Assembly: GCA_051656645.1 (NCBI GenBank) | Contig: JBOGCH010000044.1 | Coordinates: 83,989 to 147,988, forward strand | DNA from: JBOGCH01 sp051656645 | GTDB taxonomy: Bacteria > Bacteroidota > Bacteroidia > Bacteroidales > Marinifilaceae | Direction: 5' to 3' | DNA length: 64,000 nt | Shown here: positions 8,581 to 17,635 of the stretch, piece by piece | Layout of the letters: each line of letters starts with the position of its first letter | Numbering within the stretch: the stretch's first letter is position 1 | Notes under the pieces: generated by a model | The model's database searches: none | Seen by the model: the letters and a program-made list of their open reading frames with translations, nothing else | Told to the model about the DNA's origin: nothing | Program-made: the position numbers and the translations under genes

Positions 8581-8708
8581 AATGTAAAAGTAAATGATTA
8601 AATCTGTTATTCCATCTAAAAGTTCACAACTCTCAGAATAGAGTGCAAAGATAAACGCTTTTTTGCTATTTAATGACGGTAAAAGATAAAAATAATAGGT
8701 TTAGTTAC

Positions 8709-8739
8709 TTGACAATGATAAAAATAAAATCTAATTTTG
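8709..8739 (+). promoter_or_regulatory. Promoter of rplU-rpmA
   Basis: TTG at 8709-8711 and TAATTTTG at 8732-8739 with a 20-base spacer. The 5' leader of roughly 75 bases carries a small GAAC/GTTC hairpin just before rplU. Confidence 0.65.
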
Positions 8740-8822
8740 CACCACAAATATTTTTCCTAAGGGGTATAATAAGTAGAACATAGGTTCTCACCTCGTGGTA
8801 TTAACAAATTAAATAGTATAAA

Positions 8823-9134
8823 ATGTACGCTATTGTTGAGATTGCCGGACAGCAATTTAAAGTTGAAGCAAACAAGAAAGTTTACGTTCACCGTCTTGCT
8901 GCTGAAGAAGGAGCACAGGTTGAATTTGACAAAGTTCTTTTAGTAGATAACGCAGGTGCAATTAACGTTGGAACTCCAACAGTTGCAGGAGCAAAAGTAA
9001 CTGCAAAAGTTCTTGCTCACGTTAAAGCTGACAAAGTTATCGTATTCAAAAAGAAAAGAAGAAAAGGTTACGCTAAGAAAAACGGTCATCGTCAATGTAT
9101 GACTCAAATTTTAGTTGAAGCTATCAACGCTTAA
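8823..9134 (+). CDS. rplU: 50S ribosomal protein L21
   Basis: A 103-residue protein. MYAIVEIAGQQFKVEANKKV and the C-terminal VFKKKRRKGYAKKNGHRQ block are diagnostic of bL21, which binds 23S rRNA in the large subunit. It forms the conserved rplU-rpmA pair; the gap to rpmA is 73 bases. Confidence 0.98.
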   Translation: MYAIVEIAGQQFKVEANKKVYVHRLAAEEGAQVEFDKVLLVDNAGAINVGTPTVAGAKVTAKVLAHVKADKVIVFKKKRRKGYAKKNGHRQCMTQILVEAINA

Positions 9135-9207
9135 TTTTAAGTTGTTGTTGCAGAAACCAATTATCGGTCATAGACCTTATGTTAAAACTTTAAAATAATT
9201 ACACAAG

Positions 9208-9468
9208 ATGGCACATAAGAAAGGAGTCGGAAGCTCTAAGAACGGTCGTGAGTCTGAAAGCAAGAGACTTGGTATTAAAATTTTCGGTGGACAGTTTGCT
9301 AAAGCTGGTAACATTATTGTTCGTCAAAGAGGAACTGTACACAATCCGGGAGAAAATGTAGGTATTGGTAAAGACCATACTTTATTTGCTCTAGTAAACG
9401 GAAGTGTTGTTTTCAAAAAGAAAAAAGACAACAAATCTTACGTTTCTGTAGAAGCTATTGCTGAATAA
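9208..9468 (+). CDS. rpmA: 50S ribosomal protein L27
   Basis: An 86-residue protein with the bL27 signature (GSSKNGRESESKRLGIKIFG and IIVRQRGTVHNPGENVGIG). It starts MAHKKGVGSS, so the N-terminal tail that reaches the peptidyl transferase centre is present without the cleaved extension seen in Firmicutes. The second gene of the rplU-rpmA operon, closed by the terminator at 9486-9522. Confidence 0.98.
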   Translation: MAHKKGVGSSKNGRESESKRLGIKIFGGQFAKAGNIIVRQRGTVHNPGENVGIGKDHTLFALVNGSVVFKKKKDNKSYVSVEAIAE

Positions 9469-9485
9469 GCATATTTTTAGCATAT

Positions 9486-9522
9486 AAAACTCCTGTATTC
9501 AAAACGAATACAGGAGTTTTTT
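9486..9522 (+). terminator. Rho-independent terminator after rpmA
   Basis: A 15-bp perfect stem (9486-9500 with 9506-9520), a 5-base loop and a T run, 17 bases after the rpmA stop codon. Confidence 0.9.
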
Positions 9523-9599
9523 GTATATTTACATTCGATTTTGTGAAGCTCTATCACAATTTCTATTTATTATTTGCACAACTATTAAAGCAAATTATT

Positions 9600-10874
9600 A
9601 TGCTAAGTTTAAAGTTTATTCAGGAAAACAAAGAAACTGTCATTGAACGTCTTGCGGTGAAAAATTTTGATGCAACCGCTATTGTTGACGAAATTATTGC
9701 ACTTGATAATTCACGCCGCAAAAATCAGCAGGAGTGCGAAACGAAACAGGCTGAAATGAACTCTATCTCCAAACAGGTGGGAGCATTTATGAAGGAAGGG
9801 AAAGTGGAGGAAGCAAACGCAGCGAAACAACAAACTTCTGAGCTTAAGGAACAAATTGGCTCCTTGAATGCGGAACTAAATACTATCAACGAGAAGTTAT
9901 TACAACTTCAATTACGTTTACCTAATTTACCACACGTATCGGTTCCAAAAGGAAAATCGGATGCAGACAATGAGGTGGTAAAAATTGTAGATGCAATTCC
10001 ATGTAAAAAAGACAGCGATGTACCACACTGGGATTTGACTAAAAAGTACGACCTAATTGATTTTGAAACCGGTGTTAAGATAACAGGCGCAGGTTTTCCA
10101 CTATATAAAGGTTTAGGGGCTAAGTTACAACGCGCTCTTATACATTTTTTCTTAGAGGAAAATACGCTTGCCGGATACATGGAAGTAATGCCTCCGCTTA
10201 TGGTTAATGCTGCTTCGGGATACGGAACAGGACAATTACCGGATAAAGACGGACAAATGTATTACGTTACGGAAGATGATTTGTATTTAATTCCAACTGC
10301 CGAAGTACCAGTTACAAATATATACCGCGATGTTATCCTTGATGGTGAAAAGTTGCCGGTAAAAAATACTGCCTATTCAGCATGTTTCCGTCGTGAAGCC
10401 GGATCATATGGTAAGGATGTACGTGGACTAAACCGTTTACACCAATTTGACAAAGTAGAGATTGTACAGATTTCACGTCCGGAAAACTCATACGAGGCAC
10501 TTCAAGGCATGGTGGATCATGTTGAGTCGTTATTACAAAAACTAGAATTACCATATCGTATTCTACGTTTATGTGGTGGAGACCTTAGCTTTACATCTGC
10601 TCTTACTTTTGATTTTGAAGTATTCTCAGCTGCACAAGAGCGATGGTTAGAGGTAAGTAGTGTATCGAACTTTGAAGAGTTCCAAGCAAATCGCTTAAAA
10701 CTTCGTTTCAAAGATAAAGGAGAAAAGAAAACAACTACCGCTCACACGCTTAACGGAAGTGCTTTAGCATTACCACGTATAGTAGCTGCATTGTTGGAAA
10801 ACAATCAAACTCCAGAAGGTATCCGTATCCCTAAGGTTCTACAACCATTTATGGGAACAGATATGATTAAATAA
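9600..10874 (+). CDS. serS: Seryl-tRNA synthetase
   Basis: A 424-residue class II aminoacyl-tRNA synthetase that charges tRNA-Ser. I place the start at the ATG at 9600 (MLSLKFIQENKETVIERL), the normal SerRS N-terminus; an in-frame upstream start at 9543 would add 19 unrelated residues just behind the rpmA terminator. An N-terminal coiled-coil arm (about 25-105) is followed by the class II core: motif 2 TAYSACFRREAGSYGKD and motif 3 near LNGSALALPRIVAALLENNQ. Length is normal. Its own terminator follows at 10905-10936. Confidence 0.97.
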   Translation: MLSLKFIQENKETVIERLAVKNFDATAIVDEIIALDNSRRKNQQECETKQAEMNSISKQVGAFMKEGKVEEANAAKQQTSELKEQIGSLNAELNTINEKLLQLQLRLPNLPHVSVPKGKSDADNEVVKIVDAIPCKKDSDVPHWDLTKKYDLIDFETGVKITGAGFPLYKGLGAKLQRALIHFFLEENTLAGYMEVMPPLMVNAASGYGTGQLPDKDGQMYYVTEDDLYLIPTAEVPVTNIYRDVILDGEKLPVKNTAYSACFRREAGSYGKDVRGLNRLHQFDKVEIVQISRPENSYEALQGMVDHVESLLQKLELPYRILRLCGGDLSFTSALTFDFEVFSAAQERWLEVSSVSNFEEFQANRLKLRFKDKGEKKTTTAHTLNGSALALPRIVAALLENNQTPEGIRIPKVLQPFMGTDMIK

Positions 10875-10904
10875 AAAGATTATAGCAGGAATTGTTATAT
10901 ATTT

Positions 10905-10936
10905 GTAGGAGTTACGTATGTAACTCCTACTTTTTT
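10905..10936 (+). terminator. Rho-independent terminator after serS
   Basis: An 11-bp perfect stem (10905-10915 with 10920-10930), a 4-base loop and a T run. Confidence 0.85.
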
Positions 10937-10958
10937 ATTAATTACACACTGTTTGCAC

Positions 10959-11261
10959 ATGAGAATAATATATAATACAACATTTATAATTCCTGACTTT
11001 ATTGAGGAAAACTGGTTAGCATTCATACGCGAAGAGCACGTTGCTATTATTAAAAATGATAGCGACATTGACGACGTGTTATTTACAAAAGTAGAGATTG
11101 AACAACCTGAAGGAGAAACTTATTCTTTACAGGTAATTTTCAACTCGGCCGAAAAGTATGATAACTACTTAGCAACAAAAGATGCTATTTTCGTACAAGC
11201 ATTAATTGAGCGTTTTAAGGATCAATACCTTTGTTTTAGCTCCACAATGCGCGAACTGTAA
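10959..11261 (+). CDS. DUF4286 family protein
   Basis: A 100-residue cytoplasmic protein starting MRIIYNTTFIIPD; a TTG two codons upstream is a less likely start. The pattern NTTF...W...I...F..DVLFTKVEIEQPEGETYSLQ with a C-terminal F..STMREL is that of DUF4286, a small uncharacterised Bacteroidetes family. Nine bases separate its stop codon from ruvC, so the two are probably one transcript. No function is known. Confidence 0.8.
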   Translation: MRIIYNTTFIIPDFIEENWLAFIREEHVAIIKNDSDIDDVLFTKVEIEQPEGETYSLQVIFNSAEKYDNYLATKDAIFVQALIERFKDQYLCFSSTMREL

Positions 11262-11270
11262 CCCATTACT

Positions 11271-11828
11271 ATGAGTAAATACATCATGGGGATAGACCCT
11301 GGAACTAATTTTATGGGATATGCCATTCTTGAAATTATAAGCCGCAGTAAAAAACCACGACTTATAGTTTCCGGAGTTATTACCATGAATAAAATTTCCG
11401 ATCCCTATATCAAATTACAATACATTTTTAAACGTGCACTGCAGGTTATTGATGAGTACCATCCCGATGAATTGGCCATAGAGTCCCAATTTTTCGGTAA
11501 AAATGTACAATCCATGCTCAAATTAGGACGCGCTCAAGGAGTGGCCATAGCAGCCGCCTTGCAACGTGATATTCCTATATTTGAATATGCACCTCTAAAA
11601 ATAAAAATGAGCGTTACCGGAAGTGGATCTGCCTCCAAAGAACAGATTGCAGGAATGCTTGATAAACTTATGGATATACAAACATCGTCAAAAAAACTAG
11701 ACGAAACAGATGCTATTGCAATAGCCTACTGTCATTTTTTACAAAGCTCCAATCCCCTACTCGCAAGCGGGAAAAGTACATCATGGAGCGATTACGTAAA
11801 GCAAAATCCAAATGTCATAAAGAAATAA
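11271..11828 (+). CDS. ruvC: Crossover junction endodeoxyribonuclease RuvC
   Basis: A 185-residue Holliday junction resolvase that cuts recombination intermediates with RuvAB. The RNase H-like fold is visible: IMGIDPGTNFMGYAI holds the first catalytic Asp, LAIESQFFGKN the Glu, and KKLDETDAIAIAYCHF the C-terminal Asp cluster. Length is normal. It follows the DUF4286 gene by nine bases and ends at a strong bidirectional terminator. Confidence 0.96.
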   Translation: MSKYIMGIDPGTNFMGYAILEIISRSKKPRLIVSGVITMNKISDPYIKLQYIFKRALQVIDEYHPDELAIESQFFGKNVQSMLKLGRAQGVAIAAALQRDIPIFEYAPLKIKMSVTGSGSASKEQIAGMLDKLMDIQTSSKKLDETDAIAIAYCHFLQSSNPLLASGKSTSWSDYVKQNPNVIKK

Positions 11829-11870
11829 TATAAAAAGGGGATGCGTCAATAAACGCATCCCCTTTTTATA
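11829..11870. terminator. Bidirectional terminator between ruvC and kbl
   Basis: An 18-bp perfect stem (11829-11846 with 11853-11870) around the loop CAATAA, with A runs on one side and T runs on the other, so it can serve both convergent genes. Confidence 0.9.
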
Positions 11871-11885
11871 TACTATACATACAGA

Positions 11886-13076
11886 TTATTTAATAACCTC
11901 TAATTTACGTCCCACCTTGATAAACGCCTCTAAAGCACGATCAAGTTGCTCTTTAGTATGAGCTGCAGACAACTGTATACGGATACGAGCTTGTCCTTTT
12001 GGAACAACTGGATAATAGAATCCAGTTACATAAATGTTCTCTTTTTGTAACTCAGCAGCAAATTGTTGAGAAAGCACTGCATCATAAAGCATTAATGCGC
12101 AAATTGCCGACTCTGATGGTTTTAAATCAAAACCTGCTTCTGTTAAGTGAGTACGGAAATACTCTGCATTGTTTATCACACGGTCACGTAACTCAGTACT
12201 TTCAGTAAGCATGTTGAATACCTCAATCGAAGCACCACAAATTGCCGGGCTTAGCGAGTTAGAGAACAAGTACGGACGAGAGCGTTGACGTAACATGTCA
12301 ATAATCTCTTTCTTACCTGTTGTATATCCACCCATAGCTCCACCTAATGCTTTACCAAGTGTTCCTGTTACAATGTCAACGCGGTCCATTACGTGATGAT
12401 ACTCTGCAGTACCACGTCCTGTTTTACCAATAAAACCTGCAGCGTGGCTATCGTCCACCATTACAAGCGCATCGTATTTTGCTGCTAAATCGCAAATCTC
12501 ATTTAAACGTGCAATGTCTCCATCCATAGAGAATACACCATCAGTTACAACAATACGGAAACGTTGAGCTTGAGCCAATTTTAATTGAGCCTCTAGGTCT
12601 TCCATATTCGCATGTTTGTAACGGTAACGTTGAGCTTTACAAAGACGCACACCGTCAATAATAGAAGCATGGTTCAACTCATCCGAGATAATTGCATCTT
12701 CTTTATCAAATAATGGTTCAAAAACACCACCATTTGCATCGAAACATGCTGCATAAAGAATTGTATCTTCAGTTTTAAAGAATTCAGCAATCTTTGCCTC
12801 TAATTCTTTATGAATGTCTTGTGTACCACAAATAAAACGTACAGATGACATACCGTATCCACGTGCATCAAGTGCTTTTTTCGCTCCTTCAATCACACGC
12901 GCATTGTCCGATAATCCTAAATAGTTGTTCGCACAAAAGTTAAGCACTGTCTCGCCTGTTGCTAGCTTTATTTCAGCATTTTGTGGCGTTACGATAATTC
13001 TTTCGGTTTTATATAAACCTGCATCTTTAATAGACTGTAATTCCGTCTTTAAAAAGTCTTGGAATTTTCCGTACAT
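11886..13076 (-). CDS. kbl: Glycine C-acetyltransferase (2-amino-3-ketobutyrate CoA ligase)
   Basis: A 396-residue PLP enzyme of the alpha-oxoamine synthase family, cleaving 2-amino-3-ketobutyrate with CoA into glycine and acetyl-CoA in threonine breakdown. LNFCANNYLGLSDN, GYGMSSVRFICGTQDIHKEL, MVDDSHAAGFIGKTGRG and GTLGKALGGAMGGYTTG (with the PLP lysine) and the C-terminal YPVVPKGQARIRIQLSAAHT all match Kbl closely, better than serine palmitoyltransferase. Threonine dehydrogenase, the usual partner, is not in this window. Transcribed alone from the promoter at 13107-13138. Confidence 0.95.
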   Translation of the reverse strand: MYGKFQDFLKTELQSIKDAGLYKTERIIVTPQNAEIKLATGETVLNFCANNYLGLSDNARVIEGAKKALDARGYGMSSVRFICGTQDIHKELEAKIAEFFKTEDTILYAACFDANGGVFEPLFDKEDAIISDELNHASIIDGVRLCKAQRYRYKHANMEDLEAQLKLAQAQRFRIVVTDGVFSMDGDIARLNEICDLAAKYDALVMVDDSHAAGFIGKTGRGTAEYHHVMDRVDIVTGTLGKALGGAMGGYTTGKKEIIDMLRQRSRPYLFSNSLSPAICGASIEVFNMLTESTELRDRVINNAEYFRTHLTEAGFDLKPSESAICALMLYDAVLSQQFAAELQKENIYVTGFYYPVVPKGQARIRIQLSAAHTKEQLDRALEAFIKVGRKLEVIK

Positions 13077-13106
13077 AATTATGTAATTTAAGTTTTATTT
13101 ACAGCT

Positions 13107-13138
13107 CAAATGTAACTAAAATTCCTTCTTTTAAACAA
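13107..13138 (-). promoter_or_regulatory. Promoter of kbl
   Basis: On the minus strand TTG (13136-13138) and TACATTTG (13107-13114) are 21 bases apart, 31 bases before the kbl start codon. Confidence 0.6.
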
Positions 13139-13346
13139 AAAAATAGGAAAGAAAAAATGCTTTATAAGTAATTTATTTAACTCCCTTTTAGTTAGGAACA
13201 TTATCCAAAGCTCCAAAGCAATAACAAAACCCATCACATTTTCCACAAAACACATTAAAATAGCAAATTTACATCAATTTAATAGGGGTGCTCATCAAAA
13301 ACTACCATTAAAAATCCAACTACACTACTTTTTTATAGGGGTATTA

Positions 13347-13375
13347 TTGAAAAATAATATATTTCACTATCTTTG
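13347..13375 (+). promoter_or_regulatory. Promoter of glnN
   Basis: TTG at 13347-13349 and TATCTTTG at 13368-13375 with an 18-base spacer, 34 bases before the start codon. Confidence 0.65.
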
Positions 13376-13409
13376 CATCAGAAAAAAACAAAACAAACAA
13401 TAAAATAAT

Positions 13410-15593
13410 ATGGCTAAATTAAGATTTGCTGCATTAAAAGAGTTAAGCGGACGCAGCACCAACAACACACTAAAACGTGGTCGTGCATCGCAAGTTTTTG
13501 GTTGCGACGTTTTAACTACAGATAAGTTACGTCACTATTTATCAATCGAAGCATTTAAGAAACTTGAAAAAGCTATGCTTGAAGGCGGAGTTATTGATCG
13601 TGCATTGGCCGATCAGGTTGCTGCAGGAATGAAAGCATGGGCAGTTGAAAAAGGTGCAACGCACTATACACACTGGTTTCATCCATTGAACGGTTTCTCT
13701 GCCGAGAAACATGACGGATTTATTGATTTGCAAAAAGACGGATCTATAATTGAGTCATTTGACGGGCGCATGCTTGTACAACAAGAACCCGACGCATCAA
13801 GCTTCCCAAATGGTGGTATTCGTAACACATTCGAAGCTCGTGGATATACAGCATGGGATCCGGGATCACCTGCTTTTATAAACAACAACACACTTTGTAT
13901 TCCTACCGTATTCGTTGCATACACAGGCGAGGCATTGGACTACAAAACTCCATTATTAAAATCGCTAGCTTTCATTGATAAAGCGGCTACAGATATTTGT
14001 CAGTATTTCGACAAAGACGTAAAACGTGTAACTACAACTCTAGGATGGGAGCAAGAGTACTTCCTTGTAGACGAGGCACTATACAATGCACGTCCTGACC
14101 TAAAACTTTGCGGACGTACATTAATGGGACACTCATCAGCAAAAGGACAACAGCTAGAGGACCACTATTTTGGTGCTATCCCTGAACGTGTTAACGCATT
14201 CATGGACGAACTAGAGTACGAATGTCACCGTCTAGGCATACCTGCAAAAACTCGTCACAACGAGTGTGCTCCTAATCAATTTGAGCTTGCTCCTATTTTT
14301 GAGGAAGCAAATCTTGCGGTAGACCACAACCAGTTGTTAATGTCAACAATGAAACGTGTTGCAAAACATCACAAATTCCGTATTCTGTTACATGAAAAAC
14401 CTTTTAAAGGCATTAACGGTTCTGGAAAACACAACAACTGGTCGTTAATGACCGATACCGGGGTTAACTTATTATCACCAGGAAAAAATCCAAAATCAAA
14501 TATGCAGTTCCTTGTGTTCCTTGTTGCATCTGTTAAAGCTGTATTGGAACATGAAGCACTCTTCAAAGCATGTATCGTATCGTTAGGAAATGAGCACCGT
14601 TTAGGAGGCGATGAAGCACCACCGGTTATCATGTCAGTATTCCTTGGACAACAACTTGCTGCCATCTTGAATGAAATTGAAGAAAAGGTAAGCAACAAAA
14701 AAATGTCTCCGGATGAAAAAACTGAATTAAAACTTAACGTTGGTAAGATTCCTGAAATTATGCGCGACAACACCGACCGTAACCGTACGTCTCCGTTCGC
14801 ATTTACAGGTAACCGCTTTGAGTTCCGTGCCGTTGGAGCACCTGCCAACTGTGGAGCATCTATGATTGTACTTAGCTGTGCAGTAGCTGAGCAACTTATT
14901 GCCTTTAAAAAGGATGTAGATGAGTTAATCCAAAGCGGCGTGAAAAAGGATGAAGCAATATTCCAAATATTACGTAAATACATTATTGCCTCAAAAGCAA
15001 TTCGTTTTGAAGGAAACGGATACAGCAAAGAGTGGAAAGAAGAAGCTGAGCGTCGTGGATTAAGCGTTGTAAGCGACTGTATTGGCGCCTTAAAAGCTTA
15101 TCATGAACCTAAAGCTTATAGCCTATTCGTAGAGAACGGAATATTCTCTGACAGAGAGCTTGAAGCACGCTATGAAATCAAAAACGAGATTTACTTAAAG
15201 AAATTACAAATTGAATCTCGCGTTCTTGGCGACCTAGCTCTTAACCATATCATCCCTACAGCAATTGCTTATCAAAACCGTTTAATTGAAAACGTAAAAG
15301 GATTAAAAGAAATCATCCCAACCATCTATGATGAAGTTGGAGAAGTACAACTTGATTTAATCAAAGAAATTTCTCAACACATCAAAGCAATTACTGTTGG
15401 CGTTAATGAAATGACCGAAGTACGTAAAGAGGCTAACAAAATTGAGAACGAAGTAAAACGCGCGGAAGAGTACTCAACCAAAGTTCGTCCATACATGGAA
15501 ACTATCCGTTACCACATTGACAAACTTGAATTAATGGTAGATGACGAAATCTGGCCTTTACCTAAATATCGTGAATTATTATTCGCAAGATAA
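13410..15593 (+). CDS. glnN: Glutamine synthetase type III
   Basis: A 727-residue ATP-dependent glutamine synthetase (glutamate plus ammonia). The length and N-terminal extension are those of GSIII, a form common in Bacteroidetes. THYTHWFHPLNGFSAEKHD, TTLGWEQEYFLVD (metal-binding Glu), KTRHNECAPNQFELAPIFEEAN and GINGSGKHNNWSL are GSIII and GS-fold active-site motifs; NRTSPFAFTGNRFEFRAVGA is near the C-terminal part of the catalytic barrel. A helical tail (about 620-727) forms the subunit interface. Single-gene unit with its own promoter and terminator. Confidence 0.97.
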   Translation: MAKLRFAALKELSGRSTNNTLKRGRASQVFGCDVLTTDKLRHYLSIEAFKKLEKAMLEGGVIDRALADQVAAGMKAWAVEKGATHYTHWFHPLNGFSAEKHDGFIDLQKDGSIIESFDGRMLVQQEPDASSFPNGGIRNTFEARGYTAWDPGSPAFINNNTLCIPTVFVAYTGEALDYKTPLLKSLAFIDKAATDICQYFDKDVKRVTTTLGWEQEYFLVDEALYNARPDLKLCGRTLMGHSSAKGQQLEDHYFGAIPERVNAFMDELEYECHRLGIPAKTRHNECAPNQFELAPIFEEANLAVDHNQLLMSTMKRVAKHHKFRILLHEKPFKGINGSGKHNNWSLMTDTGVNLLSPGKNPKSNMQFLVFLVASVKAVLEHEALFKACIVSLGNEHRLGGDEAPPVIMSVFLGQQLAAILNEIEEKVSNKKMSPDEKTELKLNVGKIPEIMRDNTDRNRTSPFAFTGNRFEFRAVGAPANCGASMIVLSCAVAEQLIAFKKDVDELIQSGVKKDEAIFQILRKYIIASKAIRFEGNGYSKEWKEEAERRGLSVVSDCIGALKAYHEPKAYSLFVENGIFSDRELEARYEIKNEIYLKKLQIESRVLGDLALNHIIPTAIAYQNRLIENVKGLKEIIPTIYDEVGEVQLDLIKEISQHIKAITVGVNEMTEVRKEANKIENEVKRAEEYSTKVRPYMETIRYHIDKLELMVDDEIWPLPKYRELLFAR

Positions 15594-15632
15594 TAAATAC
15601 ACTTAAACCATAATACAACCAACAAACTTAAC

Positions 15633-15675
15633 ACTGTAGCGCTGAATAACTTTATTTCGGCGCTACAGTTTTTTT
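15633..15675. terminator. Terminator between glnN and the beta-propeller gene
   Basis: ACTGTAGCGC (15633-15642) pairs with GCGCTACAGT (15660-15669), with further pairing inside the 17-base loop, and a run of T follows on the plus strand. The neighbouring minus-strand gene ends nearby and may share it. Confidence 0.8.
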
Positions 15676-15684
15676 ATACTCTCT

Positions 15685-16917
15685 CTAATTCAAATTATTT
15701 AAGACATCGCCTTTACTCTTGGCAAAAAACACAATCCTTCTTGGCGCATCATCGTCAACTATTAATGAAGATATAAGGTTCGTATCAATCTTTTCATTAA
15801 CATAGTCCCAATCAGCTTGGTCAAGCATCGAGCGGGAAGGCGTATCCATTACGCCATAAAATTCATTACTTTTCAAATTATAACCTAGTATCTCTCCGAA
15901 ATCAAATTTCACTATATATTCTTCTGCTTCAATATCCAGGATATCATTCCTGTCATTTTCAAATCTATCAATATAAGCATACTCTTTCGTTTCACGATCA
16001 ATGATAAGGAGCGACCAATATTTATGACCTAAGCCAAGATACTGATAGATATGCTTTTGTGTATGTATTGCATTATTATGTATTGGATAATAATCATTTA
16101 AAAGTATATCACCAAAATTCTTTAATTCCTTCTTCGTATCATAATCTTTAGCAAATTTGATGTAATACTCCATATTAAAACAACTATCTGTCATTTTGTA
16201 AATCCCATTTCCCAATATAGGACTATAATACTCACAATCCTTACTCCCAAAATGATTACTTCTCATCATTCTGTAGTGTTTCACATCATTGTCCCATGAA
16301 ATACACTGATATCTAATATTAAAATTTGTGTCTGTAATAGTTATTTTATAGGCATTCTCACCCTTCTCCGCAACATATGGATCTATGTTAAACACAATAG
16401 CATCATCCACAATACACATATTACTTGCCCTAAAAGGTAGTTTATCAGATTGGATAAATTCACCTTCATGATTAAATCTTAATACACGGTTAGTACCTCT
16501 ATCTAAAATATATAAATAATTGCTATCTACAGTAAAATCATGAAATTGAGTCACTTCATTCCGTGCTCTTCCACGCACATAGCAATCCCGAACAAACGTT
16601 CCCGTCTTAGTAAAGCATTTCAAACTATTCGACCAATCCTGTATATACAGTAATGTGTCCATTAATTCCATTTTAACTATTGTAGTAAGAGATGCATCCG
16701 GACTCTGATCAAGTGTTACATACTGGATAGAGTGCATTAAAGCCGATAATTTCATACTTCTGCTTTGGGGACGCGAAATATCTATAATTGTAGTGTTTGG
16801 AGTTATGTTACTTTGCTCTTCTTCAAATAAACTGAGATTTGCGTTAGTAACAACTTTAGAATTGCACGAACAAAGTATCAAAAACATAAGAATGCATGGC
16901 CTATACAATAATTTCAT
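15685..16917 (-). CDS. 6-bladed beta-propeller lipoprotein
   Basis: A 410-residue lipoprotein. I start it at the ATG whose product opens MKLLYRPCILMFLILCSC; an upstream in-frame ATG (to 16950) adds 11 residues before the signal peptide. The lipobox LCSC predicts lipidation. The repeats FHDFTVDSNYLYILDRGTN followed by VLRFNHEGEFIQ are those of NHL-like 6-bladed propellers (PF17170 type), common as paralogous surface lipoproteins in Bacteroidales, usually of unknown function. CAAATATA at 17082-17089 is a possible -7 box on its strand. No partner genes. Confidence 0.75.
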   Translation of the reverse strand: MKLLYRPCILMFLILCSCNSKVVTNANLSLFEEEQSNITPNTTIIDISRPQSRSMKLSALMHSIQYVTLDQSPDASLTTIVKMELMDTLLYIQDWSNSLKCFTKTGTFVRDCYVRGRARNEVTQFHDFTVDSNYLYILDRGTNRVLRFNHEGEFIQSDKLPFRASNMCIVDDAIVFNIDPYVAEKGENAYKITITDTNFNIRYQCISWDNDVKHYRMMRSNHFGSKDCEYYSPILGNGIYKMTDSCFNMEYYIKFAKDYDTKKELKNFGDILLNDYYPIHNNAIHTQKHIYQYLGLGHKYWSLLIIDRETKEYAYIDRFENDRNDILDIEAEEYIVKFDFGEILGYNLKSNEFYGVMDTPSRSMLDQADWDYVNEKIDTNLISSLIVDDDAPRRIVFFAKSKGDVLNNLN

Positions 16918-17172
16918 TATATACGTAAGTTTATTATTAAACATCCCCAACTATCCACATTTCTATTGTATATATAGCCCTTACCCCCATCTCTACCCAT
17001 TCCTAATTGTAAAAACATCCATTTTGCGGTTAATCAATACAATTAATTGGCACTACATCTAACAGAATTCCTTAACTAATACAAATATATGAAAAAATAT
17101 AATAAGCTGATTCTTGTAACTATAAGCATCTAATAAAAAGCTCAATAAGCTTCTTATAAAATAAAGTATTTA

Positions 17173-17180
17173 TACCTTTG
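17173..17180 (+). promoter_or_regulatory. Candidate -7 element for the DMT-family gene
   Basis: TACCTTTG fits TAnnTTTG and lies 35 bases before the ATG at 17216. The -33 box is weak. Confidence 0.4.
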
Positions 17181-17215
17181 CCGCGTTTTACTTACCTCTT
17201 AAAAATTAGTTATAC

Positions 17216-17584
17216 ATGAAAGCTTTATACACCATTCTGCTTCTTATTCTGTCCAACACTTTCATGACGTTTGCGTGGTACGGACATTTAAAATTCGATC
17301 AAATACCGGCTTTTCAACGTCTAAGCCTATTTGCAATTATCGTTATTAGCTGGGGAATTGCTTTTTTTGAATATTGTTCGCAAATTCCGGCCAACCGAAT
17401 AGGCTATCAGGGGCACGGTGGGCCTTTCTCTCTCATCGAACTGAAGGTACTTCAAGAAGTTATTACATTGGTGGTCTTTACCATATTCTCCATTATTTTC
17501 TTCAAGGACGAATCGTTTAGATGGAACCATTTCGTTGGTTTTGGCTTTTTAATCCTTGCCGTATACTTCATTTTTCGAAAATAA
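17216..17584 (+). CDS. DMT family (DUF486) membrane protein
   Basis: A 122-residue inner-membrane protein with four hydrophobic helices (about residues 4-20, 36-55, 75-99 and 104-119). NTFMTFAWYGHLKF, EYCSQIPANRIGY and FSLIELKVLQEVITL are the conserved segments of the DUF486 branch of the drug/metabolite transporter superfamily. Such four-helix proteins usually work as dimers. Substrate unknown. It ends in the bidirectional terminator at 17589-17635. Confidence 0.85.
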   Translation: MKALYTILLLILSNTFMTFAWYGHLKFDQIPAFQRLSLFAIIVISWGIAFFEYCSQIPANRIGYQGHGGPFSLIELKVLQEVITLVVFTIFSIIFFKDESFRWNHFVGFGFLILAVYFIFRK

Positions 17585-17588
17585 AAAA

Positions 17589-17635
17589 TAATGTAAACGC
17601 CCTAAATCCTTTCAAGATTTAGGGCGTTTACATTA
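17589..17635. terminator. Bidirectional terminator, 20-bp perfect stem
   Basis: Bases 17589-17608 pair with 17616-17635 around a 7-base loop. The right arm contains the stop codon (17633-17635) of the opposing deacylase gene, the same arrangement as after glyA. Confidence 0.85.

Larger units (their letters stand above)
13077..13409. other. Divergent kbl/glnN intergenic region
   Basis: It contains two back-to-back promoters, for kbl (13107-13138, minus) and glnN (13347-13375, plus). The AT-rich middle (about 13140-13345) shows no gene, RNA or strong hairpin that I can support; it could hold operator sites for nitrogen control. Confidence 0.5.

Noticed and set aside
9543..9599. Longer serS start
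   Set aside because: The added 19 residues lie just behind the rpmA terminator and do not belong to SerRS; the start at 9600 gives the normal N-terminus.
11886..13076. Serine palmitoyltransferase
   Set aside because: Motifs and length follow Kbl from end to end (including YPVVPKGQARIR), so the glycine C-acetyltransferase call is better, although the two families are homologous.
14369..15028. A 219-codon minus-strand open frame within glnN
   Set aside because: It lies wholly inside the strongly conserved glutamine synthetase gene, has no promoter, and its product looks like an antisense translation.
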